NCBI GenBank assembly: GCA_004431415.1
Contig: QPMI01000432.1
Location: forward strand, 372,001 to 436,000
Direction: 5' to 3'
Origin: Cyanophora paradoxa
Lineage: Eukaryota; Glaucocystophyceae; Cyanophorales; Cyanophoraceae
Length of the DNA: 64,000 nucleotides
In this document: positions 44,438-54,974 of the stretch, in pieces
Layout of the letters: each line of letters opens with the position of its first letter
How positions within the stretch are numbered: position 1 is the first letter of the stretch
Notes under the pieces: generated by a model
What the model was told of the DNA's origin: nothing
The model's input: the letters and a program-made list of their open reading frames with translations, nothing else
The model's database searches: none
Made by a program: the position numbers and the translations under genes

Positions 44438-45521
44438 GCTCTGGCAGGCCTGGCCTTTCCAAACCCCTTTCGTATTTCAGCTGCAGCAGTGCCCAGCACC
44501 AGCGCCACGTGCGCTCGGCTTCTTTCCTAGGCCTTTCCTCAGCCAGCGTCGACGTCCGGCCTGGCAGCAGTCCAGTTCAGCATCAGTTGCGATGCCGCCG
44601 TGATTCATGATCGTCAGTGCAGTAGGGTTGAGTTTGGAGTCAACCGTTCCTTGAAATCTAGATGTTCGCAGGCCTAGACTCATCAGATTTTGAGACTCGA
44701 GAGAGTAGAGTAGAGTAGTTTCCAGAATTTCTAGGCTGGTTTCATTCAATGGTTAGGAAAGACCATCGGAAGCTTAGAAGCTAGCATCGAAGCAGAGGAG
44801 GTCAATGTCAACGAGTCGCAGTCTTTAATTATAATGTAATTCAAAAAAGATTCGTAACCTCGCATGGCCCAGTGGCGGTCTAGACTCGGAGATCTGGGGC
44901 CCGGGGTCGCCGAGTCGCGACCGAGTCTGACGCCGGCGCCGTGTGACGGCTGCATAGCGGTGCGGAGCGAGTACGTATACACGAGTACTGCAGCCGTCAG
45001 ACCGACGGACTCCGGGATGCACGGTCGCGACCGAGCTCGAGTCATGCATGATCATGATCGGGATGATCAGCTGCAGTGGCGCCGCCTCGCCGAGTCGATC
45101 GAGCTCGTCCCCCGCCGCTTTCTGTATCATGATATCTAGATCTAGAGCCCGATCGCGATCGCGATTCCGAGTCTCGAGCTCGGAGTTCTCCGCGGGGTCG
45201 AGGGGCCGGGCGCCGGGGCCGGCTCCTGCGTGTCCGCGCCTCAGAACAGCGAATTCGAATTCAATGATTGCCAGTCATCATCGAGTCATCAGGCTGGAAC
45301 TTCAAGGCTTGAATTCGAATGCGAAGCCCTGGCCCGGCGGCGCCGGGGTTTTGCGAGCCTCGGAGCTCGAGCCAGCCTACTATGCTAGCCAGACTTTGAG
45401 ATGTATACGTTCAGCCTAAGGGCCTCAGGGCCTCAGGGCCTCATGATCATGATCCGATGATCAGGCCGCCGGGCCCTGATTATGAGGCCTAGGGCCCCGC
45501 CTATAGCTACCAGGGGTCTTC
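44438..45521. other. Intergenic, lower GC, many short palindromes
   Basis: About 1.1 kb with no supportable gene. Composition differs from the rest: TCTAGA, AGATCT, GAATTCGAATTC, ATGATCAT and GGCCTCAGGGCCTCAGGGCCTC (45420-45442, three-fold repeat). Possibly a decayed insertion or matrix-type spacer. Confidence 0.4.
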
Positions 45522-48060
45522 TTAGGCCTCGTCTTCCGAGCTGCTTATGGCATATGCATGGCCATGGCCTTGATGCCGGGCGAACCGGGACACTGGGACG
45601 CAGTCGACGCATGCGCACACACCCCGCGCCTCCAGCCCCCGCAGCAGGCGCGGCCCCGCCGCCTCCGGATCCCCGTCGCCCGCAAGAATTCTGCAGAGAG
45701 TTGCATTGGTATCGGGAGGCAAAGGGGGGCGGGAGGGGTACGTGGGGGCGTACTTCTCGAGCTAGTCAGCGCCGCCCGGCCGAACGCCGCGCCACGTCAG
45801 CAAAAGCCTCTCCAGAGGCTCAGGGGGTCAGGCGGCACCGTACCCCGATGCAATCGTGGGCGACGAACTTCTGGAGGGCGGGAAGGGTGGCGACAAGGCC
45901 GAGGAGGCTGGCGGCGTCCGCTTCCTCGAACCAGCAGTCCCTTAGGGAGAGGGAGCGGAGTGCGGGGGCCGAGCCGGAGGCGCGCAGGGCTCCCAGCAGG
46001 CGCCCCGCGTCTTCCATAGAAGCCAGCGAGAGCTGCGGCGGATTTCAGGTCGGGTTGAGCGTGGAAGTTGGCGGATCGGAGATAGGCGCACCCTCTCGAG
46101 GCGGGCGCCGGCGGGGGAGGCGAGGGCGGCGGCCCACCAGCCGGATGGTGCGCGGAGGGCGCGGAGGGCGCGGAGGGCGGGGAAGGGTTCCCCGCCCCAC
46201 GAGCCCTCGCAATCAGTCATCGCGGCGCTGCCGTCGTCTCAGCCGCACGGCCGGCGCAGGGAAAGGGGAGAAGAGGGGGGGAGAGTTGGGCGCGGGCGTG
46301 TACCCTTCCCCACACTGCGGGCCCCGCGACCGGGTCGACAGAAGGTCGAAGGGCGCGAGATCTAGAGGGGTACGACGGCACCTCGTCGTCGCGAACGATG
46401 GAGAGGGTCTCGAGGGCGGGAAGGCGGGCGAGGAGGTGGGCGAGGCGGGCGGGGCGGGGGGCGTCGGCCGCGCCGGCGGCCGCGGGGCACCGCGCGAGGG
46501 AGAGGGCGCGCAGGGCGGGGGGCGGGCCGGAGGCGTGCAGGGCCTCCAGGAGGCGCTCCGCGTCGTCCAGCGAATCTAAAGAAAGCTGGAGGGGGGGGGG
46601 GGGGGGGCTGTGAAAACGAGGGGGGAGGGGGGGGGGGGGGGGGGCGCCTCACCTCCTGAAGGGCGGCCCCCGCGGACGAGGCGAGGACGGCGACCCACCA
46701 GTCGGAGAGTGTGGAGGGCCCCTCGAGAGCGAGGGTGCGGAGGGCGGGGAAGGAGCCCTCGGGGGGCGGAGGGAGCTCGGGCCGCGCGGAAACCGGGTCA
46801 AAGGATCGGAGCACAAGGTCAGGCTCGATAGGGCCGGCAGGGCGGCGAGGGCCCGGGCCGAGTCCGGCGCGCCCGGCCCGGCGATCACTTCGTCTCCCAA
46901 GATGTAGAGGGTCGTGATGCTTGCGGCCGCCCCGCTCCGCTCCAGGCCGCCGAGGGCGACAGGGCGGGGCCGGGCTGTACGCATCGAAGGAGGCGCAGCT
47001 CGCGCAGGCCGGTTGAGGGGAACACGTCCCCCCAGCGGCCTGCCGCGCAGCGTGAGGGCGCGGGAGTGCGTGCGAGGGCGAAACGGGAGGCGCCACCGAT
47101 TGAGGAGATTTCCGACAGCTCGAGGGTACGAAGCGACGAGGCGCAGCGCCGAACGATTGCGCCGACCAGAGCCGCGGCTTCCTCGCTGACAGAGTCGCTG
47201 TTCGAATTCGAGCTCCACGAATCGACCTGCGAAGCGGTTCTCTGCGAAGTGGGCGGGCGGGCGGGGCGGGCGCGGCGTGCCCGGAAGCTTAAGAGTTCCA
47301 GATTGGGGGCGCCGGCCGGGACGGCGGCGAGGGCGTCGGAGCAGGCGCGGAGCTCGCCCACGGCGGTGGGGAGGAGGGATAGGAGGCGTAGAGAGACAAG
47401 GAAAGGCCAGCAGGGGAGGGCCGCCAGGAAGCGGGCCCCGTGCTGGGCTTCGGCGCCTCCCACCACCGTCACCTCGCGGAGGTTGGTGAGGCGCGGGGCG
47501 CGCTCCGCGAGGAACGCGTCGACGCCGCCGGGGCGCCCCGCCAGCCAGCGCTCGACGCTTGGGTCCCAGCCAGCGGACTCGAAGAGCGCGAGCGGCCCGC
47601 CCGCCGCGTCGATCTCCGCCTTGAACCGCTTGCAGACGGCGCGGAGCCCGTAGGCGTTGCGCAGCGCCGCGGACCAACGCGTACGGCAGCTGTATGCATT
47701 AGCGGCTTCGTCCGCACGAAGCTGCCGCCGCCCAGCTCCGCGTGAGACCGGGCTCGTAAGCACAGCCGCGGCCGCGGGCGCGCGCCGACCTCGCGCGAGA
47801 CGGCCCGCAGGATCTGCACGAGCAGCTCGTCGGCGAGCACAGCGAACCGCGAGGACTCGTCCTCGAGCTCCTGCGCGCACGATCGATTAGCGGCATGCAT
47901 ATGCTCACCCGCGGCCGGCCCTAGGCCTAGCAGGCCTCGCGCGGGCGCGCGAGAGCGCGCGCGCCCGCACCGCTGCCGCACGCTTCGAGTTCGCCGCGCC
48001 CTGGTCTTCGGCTCCGCTCGAGGCCGCGAGCTCGATGGCCCGCTTCCCGTTGCGCGCCAT
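45522..48060 (-). CDS. F-box-like leucine-rich-repeat protein
   Basis: Start at 48060 (MARNGKRAIELAASSG). Exon 1 (47971-48060) splices to ELEDESSRFAVLADELLVQILRAVSREVGA, then NAYGLRAVCKRFKAEIDAAGG: an F-box-like helical pattern (LP-x-ELL..IL, C-x-F). Leucine-rich repeats follow: LTNLREVTVVGGAE, FLVSLRLLSLLPTAVGEL, ASSLRTLELSEISS, FPALRTLALEG and APALRSLSLRDCWF. Such proteins usually act as substrate adaptors of SCF ubiquitin ligases. Several exons are unresolved, because introns contain long poly-C (minus strand) tracts near 46590 and 46620. The proposed last exon ends GHGHAYAISSSEDEA at 45522, but this is weaker. The gene is head-to-head with the coiled-coil gene at 48453. Confidence 0.55.
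46590..46644. repeat. Poly-G tracts in LRR gene intron
   Basis: Two runs of about 18 and 18-24 G separated by CTGTGAAAACGA. On the minus (coding) strand these are poly-C, inside an intron. Length may be affected by sequencing. Confidence 0.6.
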
Positions 48061-48452
48061 CCTCGCCTTAGCAAAACGCGCACGATATGCGTCGTCAGCT
48101 AAACCTCGTACATGTACATATGTTCGGCTCGCAGCCGGCCGACCAGCTGCTAGTCGCCTGGAGCTGCTAGGAGATCGCGGGTTCGACTCCCGGAACCCAG
48201 CAGACCAAGCAAGCTTCGGGGCTTAGCTACGCGCCCTCGGCTCTGCAGGGGGCGATCCACCCAGCAAGCTCTCGAAGGTGTTGTCCAGCGCGGCTTTTAG
48301 CGCTGCCTGCGTGTGCGGCGAGGGGCCACATGGCGGCAGGCGGTAGCGCGGCGGGTTCCAGCAGTTCAAGCAGATAGCCACCGTCTCAGCGCCGCCGTTG
48401 TACTCGGGCTAAGCGCTAGACGATTGAGGACTGAGTGCGGGGCCGAGCGGAG
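48061..48452. promoter_or_regulatory. Divergent promoter, LRR gene / coiled-coil gene
   Basis: 392 bases between opposite start codons. It contains a T-arm-like GGTTCGACTCC at 48180-48190 without a complete tRNA. Promoter role inferred from orientation. Confidence 0.3.
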
Positions 48453-51400
48453 ATGTGGTTGCCGAGCGCAGCGCATGGGCAGCGCCCGCCGCCGTCTCCC
48501 TCGTCTTCGGCGAGCCCCGCCGCGCCGAAGACGACCGAAGCCCCGGGGCGCATCAGGCCGAAGACGGCGGGGGCGCTGCGGCGGAGCCTCTCGGGCCCCA
48601 AGGTCTCGGACGACGCGCTCTCCTCCCAGCTGGAGCCGCACACGACGGACTTCCACATGGTGCGGAACGCCCACCAGCGCATCGTCGTCAGCAAGAAGCG
48701 CTGCCCGGTGCGCCTCCCCGCTCCGAAGGGAAGCGCTCCCCGCTCGTTCCGAGCGCGGCCTCGGCGGCAGGTGCACCTCCAGTTCGCGAACCTCTTCCGG
48801 AAGCGCTTCGAGGGCATCAAGAGCCTCGTGACGCGCAAGGGCAAGATCCGGCACCTCGACCCCCTCGGTGCGTGCAATTTGATCCGGCGGCCGCCGCGGG
48901 GCGGCGCGCGGCGCGTGGCCGCTGGGCGCCCCTCTCGCCTGACGGGCGGCGGCAGCGGCGCTCAACGAGGCGCAGGAATACTGCGTTCTCTTCGCGGAGG
49001 CCGCCGGCACTGTGCGGCCTGTACCCCGGCCCCCGCCCCCGCCCGCCCTCCCGCCCGCCCGCCTCACGCCCGGGCCCCGCCCGCAGCTCTCCATCCACTG
49101 GTGCGGGGGGCAGAGCCGTGGCCCCTGGGCATAGCCACCACAGCTAGACTCGCCTCGGGCTCCGGACCTCTGACCGCGCGCCCTCCTCGCCCCCGCCCCC
49201 GCCCCGGCGCAGCGGGGACATCGCGGACGTGGTCGCAGTGCTCTGGCAGCGCCTCATCGACCTCCTCGAGGTGCTCTCGCAGAGCTTCCTGAAGCATTCG
49301 CCGCTCTGAAGCGCGCCCCTCGCGCCGCCAGGTCGCCGCGACCTCCCTCGCCGACGAGCGCGAGTCCCGTGCGTCTAATTCGAAGCCTTCTCTCCTTCCC
49401 GCGCCTTCGCCCACCGCCTCGGCCCGCGGGCAGTGCGGGGGCGGGTGGCGGAGGCGCACAAGGCGGTCCTCAAGGAGCTCAAGGAGCAGGAGACCCTGCG
49501 CGCCTCCTGCCGCCAGTGCGCCCCGCCCCGTCCCCGCACCCGCCCCGCTCCGCCCCGCCAGCGAGGGCGTGCGCCCCTGCCCCCGGCTCCTAGCGCCTCC
49601 CTTCGCCTAGCCCTCGGTCTAAATGCTGCAGCCGAGGGCGGAAAGCCGACCTCCCCCCGCAGGCTGCAGGAGCAGCTGCGGATGCTGGACGAGGGGGCGC
49701 GGGTGCGGCAGGAGGAGGTGCGGCGCATGGCGGAGGAGGAGAAGCGGCGCGCCCGCTCCCTCCAGCAGGCCCGCGACGCCGCCGCCGCCGCCCAGCGCCG
49801 CGTGCGCCCGCGTACCCCTCCTCCCTCCCGCCCCCTCCGCCTCCTCCTTTCGATCTGGATGGAGCAGGAGGGCCGGCTGCTGGGGACGCTGGGGGCCCAG
49901 CAGGCCCTCATCGTCAAGCTGCGCGCCGTCATCGACGAAGCGGGTGCCCACGCCACGCCACGCCACGCCGCGCCCTCCACCCCATCTTCTTCGAGGCTCT
50001 TTTAACGCCCACCCCTCCTCAGGCGTGAGCACGGAGGCGCTGGGGCCGATCGCGGCGCTGATGGGCCCCCTGGGGGCCGGGGATCACTCTGAGGGGGAGG
50101 AGGGGGAGGGCGCCGCCCCGCCCCGCTCCCCCGCCGCCGTCGCCGCTGAAGGTGCTTGCCTGCTCTTTCTTTGGCTCTCTTCGGATCCGGGGCGACTACT
50201 CGTGTGCGGCACCGCGGCCCAATGCGGTCCCTCGCGGGGGGGGGAGCCGCGACCGCACGCACGCTGCGCTCTCGGCCGTCCCTCACGCTCACTCGTTCAC
50301 CCGCTCGCTGGGTGTGGGCAGAGCACGCGGCGATGCGGCGGAGCGCGACCGAGCTCGAGGGCCTCCTCTCCCGCATGGCCAAAGGTCCGCCCGGGACCCC
50401 GTCCCCGCCCGGGACGTCGACCCCGCCCCTTCCTGGGGCTCTAAGCTCTGCGCTTCTGCTGATCGGAAGAGCAGAGCGGAAGGCGCGGGCGAAGGTGCTG
50501 GCGCGGGCGGGGGACCTGGTCAGCGCCACCGCCGCCATCGAGGTGAGGGGGATCGCGCTGCCCGGGGCAGAGACCGGGCGAGCCAGCTAAGCCTAGGCGA
50601 CGCATAAGCCCCGGCCTTCCTTCTGTACCTTCTTCGTTCTGAGGCGGGGGCGGGGCGGCAGGCGGGGATCGCGCGGGAGGCGCGGGCGCGGACGCGGGCG
50701 GAGCTCTCGCACGCGGCCGCCGACGTCGTCCTCGAGCGCGCCCGCCGCCACCTCTTCGCCGAGGGAGGGGCGGGGGCCGGGGCCGGGGCGGAGGCCGGGC
50801 GGTGCGCGCCGCCCCCGGGCCGTCCGTCCGAGATGTTTCCGAGGGGAGGAGGAGGGGGAGGGGGCGGGCTCCTCCCGCCGGGGTACCGCGTCGACCCGCG
50901 CCTCATGTTCGACATGCCCCGACGGAGGCCGAGGCGGAGGCGGCAGCGGCGGCCGCGGGTCCGCCCGAGGGCGGCGGCGGCGGGCCGCCGGGCGGCCCAG
51001 CTGCGGGTGCCCCAGGCGCACTTCCTCCGTCTCCGTCTCCGTCTCCGTCTCCGTCTCCGGCGCCGGGGCCGGCGGGGGCGGGGCGGGGCGGCCGCGCCAG
51101 CCAAGTCTTGGCGCTACTGGAAGCCCGCGGCGCGCCTCCGGCGGGCGGCCGGCGCCGCCGCCGGGCGCGGTCCCGTGCGCTCCCCTAGTCCTAGTCCTAG
51201 GCCTAAGCCTGCCCTGCTCCCCCTCTGATCCGCTGCAGCTGCGGGAGGTACCCGGGGAGCTGGGCGAGTGGACGCCCCGGGGTACGCGGCGGGCTGGCGA
51301 GCCGGCCCGCGCGCCCTCCGAGGAGCCCCTCGTCGTGGGCGGGCCGGGGGGGTACGACGAGGATGAGGAGGAGGAGGAGGACGCGGTGAGCGATGCGTTC

Positions 51401-54400
51401 CTGCGGGCCCCCGCCCGCTCCGGTGCGTTCTTCCCTCCCCTTCCCCCCCCCCCCCCCCCCCCGCCCCCCCCCCCTCCCCCTTCTGCTCGGCCTGACCTCA
51501 GTCGACTCCAGCGACGCCCTCGAGGGGCGGCGGCTCCCGCCGCGGGAGCGCCGCGACGGGGCCCCTGCACGCCCTCACGGGCACCGCGCCGGCCTCGCTC
51601 GCGCGCGCCGCTTCGCCCTCACCCTCTCCCTCGCGCGGGGGTGGCTCGGGGGCCGGCCTCTCGACCCTCTCGAGCTTCATGCGCGTGCCCAACGCGAGCT
51701 TCAAGGTGGGCAGGAGGGCCGCCCCAGAGACGGGCCGCCCCGCCCTCCTCACCTCGTCTCGCCTCGCCCCCGCCTCAGATGCGCAAGCCGAGCGACAGCG
51801 GCCTCCTCCTCGGCCGCGGGGCCGCCTCGCCCCCAGACGCCGCCCAGCCCCGCCCGCCCCCTCCCAGCTCGTGCGCCGAAGCCGAAAAAGCCGAAACCAC
51901 CGCCCCGCCCCTCTCATCCTCTCACTCCTGCCTGCGGCAGGCCGCACCGGCGGGGCGGGGGCGGCGGAGAGTCGAGCCGCGAGCTGGGCGCCGGCCCGCC
52001 CTCCCCACTGCCCTCGCCCTCTCCCTCGCGCATCGCGCCGCCCTCCCCGCTCCAGTCGTCCCTCCTCAGCCCCGCCGCCGTGCGCCCGTACCGCGCCCCC
52101 TCCCCTCCCGCCCCTCCCTCTCTCCCTCACTTGCTCGCTCGCTCCGCGGCAGGTCCCGCTGCTCTCTTCCTCGGGGCCGCGGCGGATGCAGGCGGGCTCC
52201 CCCGTGGGCGACCCGCAGCAAAGGCACCGCGGGCCCGGAGCCGCCGCTGCGGCGCCGCTGAACGCGGGGGCCGCCTGGTGGGACGAGGGGGGAGGCCCCG
52301 GCGGGGACGGGGGCGGGAGCGACTGGGGCTCTCAGGCAGGCTCGGATGGCGGCGGGGGCGGGGGCGGGGGCGGGGCGTGGGGCGGCCCGGCCCCCCTGGA
52401 CCTCTCCCTCGAAGCTCTGGACGAGTGGGAGGCCCGACGCCCCGCCCCGCACCTGCACCCGCACGCCCACGCGCACGTACCCCCCCAAGAAGGGGAGGGC
52501 TCCGAAGAAGAAGAAGGCGACTCCGACAGCGACCGTGCGTGCCCCTGCCCCCCCTCCTCTCCCACTCCTTCCTCACTCACCCCCGGGCAGGGGCCGACGT
52601 CGTGCGGGGGGCGGTGGAGGCGGCGGCGGCGCGGGCGCCCCTGCCCGGCCTCGACGCCACGCTCCGCCTCTGCACGCGCGCCCTGATCGCCATGGCCGCC
52701 GAGGGGCCCGCCCCCCGCGCCTTCTGGGAGGAGAGAGGGGTAGGCGAGGCGGCCCTGGGGAGCGGGGCGCCCCCGGGTATGGCCGCGTTCCTCGTGGACT
52801 TCTTCGTACCCCTCTGGGGCACCCTCGGGGCGGCCCGGGAGCGGGCGCTCGAGCTGCTCTCTGCGGCGCGGCGCTGGGCGGGGGCGCACCCCCGCATCGC
52901 CGCCTTCGCGCTCCTCGCCGGGGTCGACCCCGCTCGGTGCCCTTTTCCCCTTCTTCCTCCTCCTTCTGCTCCTCCTCGCCTCCTCAAGCTCTCTCTTCTT
53001 CTTCTTCGTTCGCAGGCGGCCGGCCCCGGGCCCCGAGGCCCTTGCCGCGTACCTGTGCGTACCCCTCCCCAATTCTCCCCCTCCCCCTCTCCGCCCTTGA
53101 GCTTACAACTCCCCCCCCCCCTCCCCCCCGCTCGCAGGGCGGCCCTGCCGGCCCTCATCGAGCCCTACAGCAACCCGCTCCGCCCGCCCGCCCCTGCCGC
53201 CGCCTCCGCCCCCACCGGCGCGCGGACCGCCGCGGGCCCCGCTCCCGTGCGCCCCGCCCCTCTTCGCCGACGAGCCGTGACTCACGCGCGGCTTCCAGGT
53301 ACCCCTCGAGGACGCGGAGGACCTGTGGGGCCGCATCTTCCCCCCCGGCTCCGGCCTCGTGCGATACCCCCCTTTCCTTTCCCATACCCCTACTCTTCGG
53401 ACCTTAACGCGCCGCAGACGCTCCGGGGCGCCTGGCGCACGCGCGGGCGGCGGCCGCGCCCCGGCGCGAGTCGCGGAGCCCGTCGATCCTCGCCCCGCGC
53501 TGCCGGCCTCGCCGCCGCACCACCCGCCCTCCGGGGCCCTCGGCGTCCCCCCTCCCCCACGGGCACGGGTACAGGCGAGGAGGAGGTGGGCGTGGACGCG
53601 CTGCTCGAGGCGGTCGTGGCCGAGGCGGCGGAGCGGGCGGCCGGCGCCCGCCGCCGCCTCGCCGCTGCCTTCGAGGAGGGCCCGGAGGCCCCGCAGGACG
53701 GGTACGGCGATTTCGCGGCGCGGCTGCGGAGCGCCGCCCGCGGCTGCCGGAGACGCGCGCCGCCGCCCTCTACCGCGCGGCCCTCGCGCGCACCTCCTCC
53801 GATCGCGACGATCGCGACGATCGCGAGCCGGGGTACGGGGTCCACCCCGAGCGGCCGCACCCGGCCGCCTGCGCCGCCGCCGTCCTCGCCGCCGCCCCCC
53901 TCGAGCCCTTCTTGGCCCCCGAGGTCCTCCTCCCCCCGACCGGCCCCCTCCGCCCTTCTTCCCCCGCCCCCGCCCCCGCCTCGCCCGCCGCCTGGCGCCC
54001 CGGCCGCCTCCGCCCCGCCGCCGACTCCCCCGCCTTCGACGTGGTGCGCCGTACCCCCCTCGGAGCGCCGTACCCCCTGCCGGGAGCGAGCCGTACCCCC
54101 GCAGGGCTGGAGCGTGCCGCTGGAGGACGGACTCTCGCGAATCCTCTACCCGTGCCTCGACGCCGCGTGCGCCCCCAACGTCCCTCTGGCTTAAGCTTAG
54201 GCTTCTTCTTTCTTTCGGTCGCTCACGCTTCGAAGGCTGCGGGCGATGGTCGGGGGCCGCGGGGCGGCGCAGCGGGGCCCCGCGCTGGAGGAGGCGCGGG
54301 GCCGGCTGCAGAGGGCGCTCGAGGAGGGGCGCTGCGAGCTGGCGGCCCTGTACGCCCGCGAGCTCGCCCGCGAGCTCGAGCTCGGGGCGGGGCGGCCCGC

Positions 54401-54423
54401 CGCCGGCCCCGGCGCCCCGCCCT
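48453..54423 (+). CDS. Large coiled-coil protein, function unknown
   Basis: Start at 48453 (MWLPSAAHGQRPPPSPSSS). The 5' exons phase well: RPKTAGALRRSLSGPKVSDDALSSQ and MVRNAHQRIVVSKKRCP, then VHLQFANLFRKRFEGIKSL, ALNEAQEYCVLFAEAAGT and CGDIADVVAVLWQRLIDLLE. Helical, charged segments follow: RVAEAHKAVLKELKEQETL, LQEQLRMLDEGARVRQEEVRRMAEEEKRRA and HAAMRRSATELEGLLSRMAK. From about 50660 the protein becomes Gly/Pro/Arg-rich, with further helical exons at 52600-52920 (VRGAVEAAAARAPLPGLDATL, AFLVDFFVPLWGTLGAARERALELL) and 53580-53720. The last exon may be EEARGRLQRALEEGRCELAALYARELARELELG, stop 54423. It could be two adjacent genes. A centrosomal or flagellar role is possible but unproven. Confidence 0.42.
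51026..51060. repeat. (CTCCGT)n hexanucleotide repeat
   Basis: About five tandem CTCCGT units within the Arg/Ser/Pro-rich part of the coiled-coil gene; probably coding or in a small intron. Confidence 0.65.
51440..51476. repeat. Poly-C tract in intron
   Basis: A long C run with one G and one T interruption, shortly after a GTGCGT donor. It is most likely an extended pyrimidine tract of an intron in the coiled-coil gene. Confidence 0.55.
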
Positions 54424-54974
54424 GACAGCGCTAGCGCTGAAGCGTTCCCGTCAACGCGATATGATGAACGAGATTGGACTTGGGCTCACTTAGCTACTCA
54501 TGATCAGTGACTTCGAACTCTGATGCTCCATTGGCCATGGAGGGTTGCCACTGCTTGCCAGCACTAGATGCCAGGCTGCAGGCTGGCCTGCTAGGCTGGG
54601 CTCCTAATTGAGTCGGAACGTCGAATCCGGGGGTTGCAAGTTGATCACATCACTCAATGAATGAGTGAATTCGAATCAGTGAATTCGAGTCCTGCCCGGG
54701 ACCGACCGTCGGACGCCCTTAAGCTGTCACCCCGAGTCTGATTTATCGATGCTGGCCGACTCGACCACTGGACTTCGAATTCAAGATCTCGATCTTGCAA
54801 GCCACGGGGGCCGCCTCATGATCAGGACTTTCAATCGGTCCCCAATGGGCCCCCAATTAACACGTGCGCACGTACGCACGTACGTAACTCTAGATCTCCC
54901 TCCTTTCCGCCCTAAGCTCTCTCTGGTATCCATTTTTCCTGAAAAGGGCATCCAAAAATGATTCCGAAGCCCCA
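54424..54974. other. Convergent intergenic, lower GC
   Basis: 550 bases between facing genes. AT-richer, with GAATTCGAAT-type islands (54665-54690) and an alternating purine-pyrimidine run CGCACGTACGCACGTACGT near 54866. No gene seen. Confidence 0.4.

Noticed and set aside
48110-48200. Possible tRNA (GGTTCGACTCC T-loop and a D-arm-like GCTAGTCGCCTGGAGC)
   Set aside because: Only about 10 bases separate the D-like and T-like arms, too few for an anticodon arm; no acceptor stem partner for the 3' end was found. At best a tRNA-like relic.
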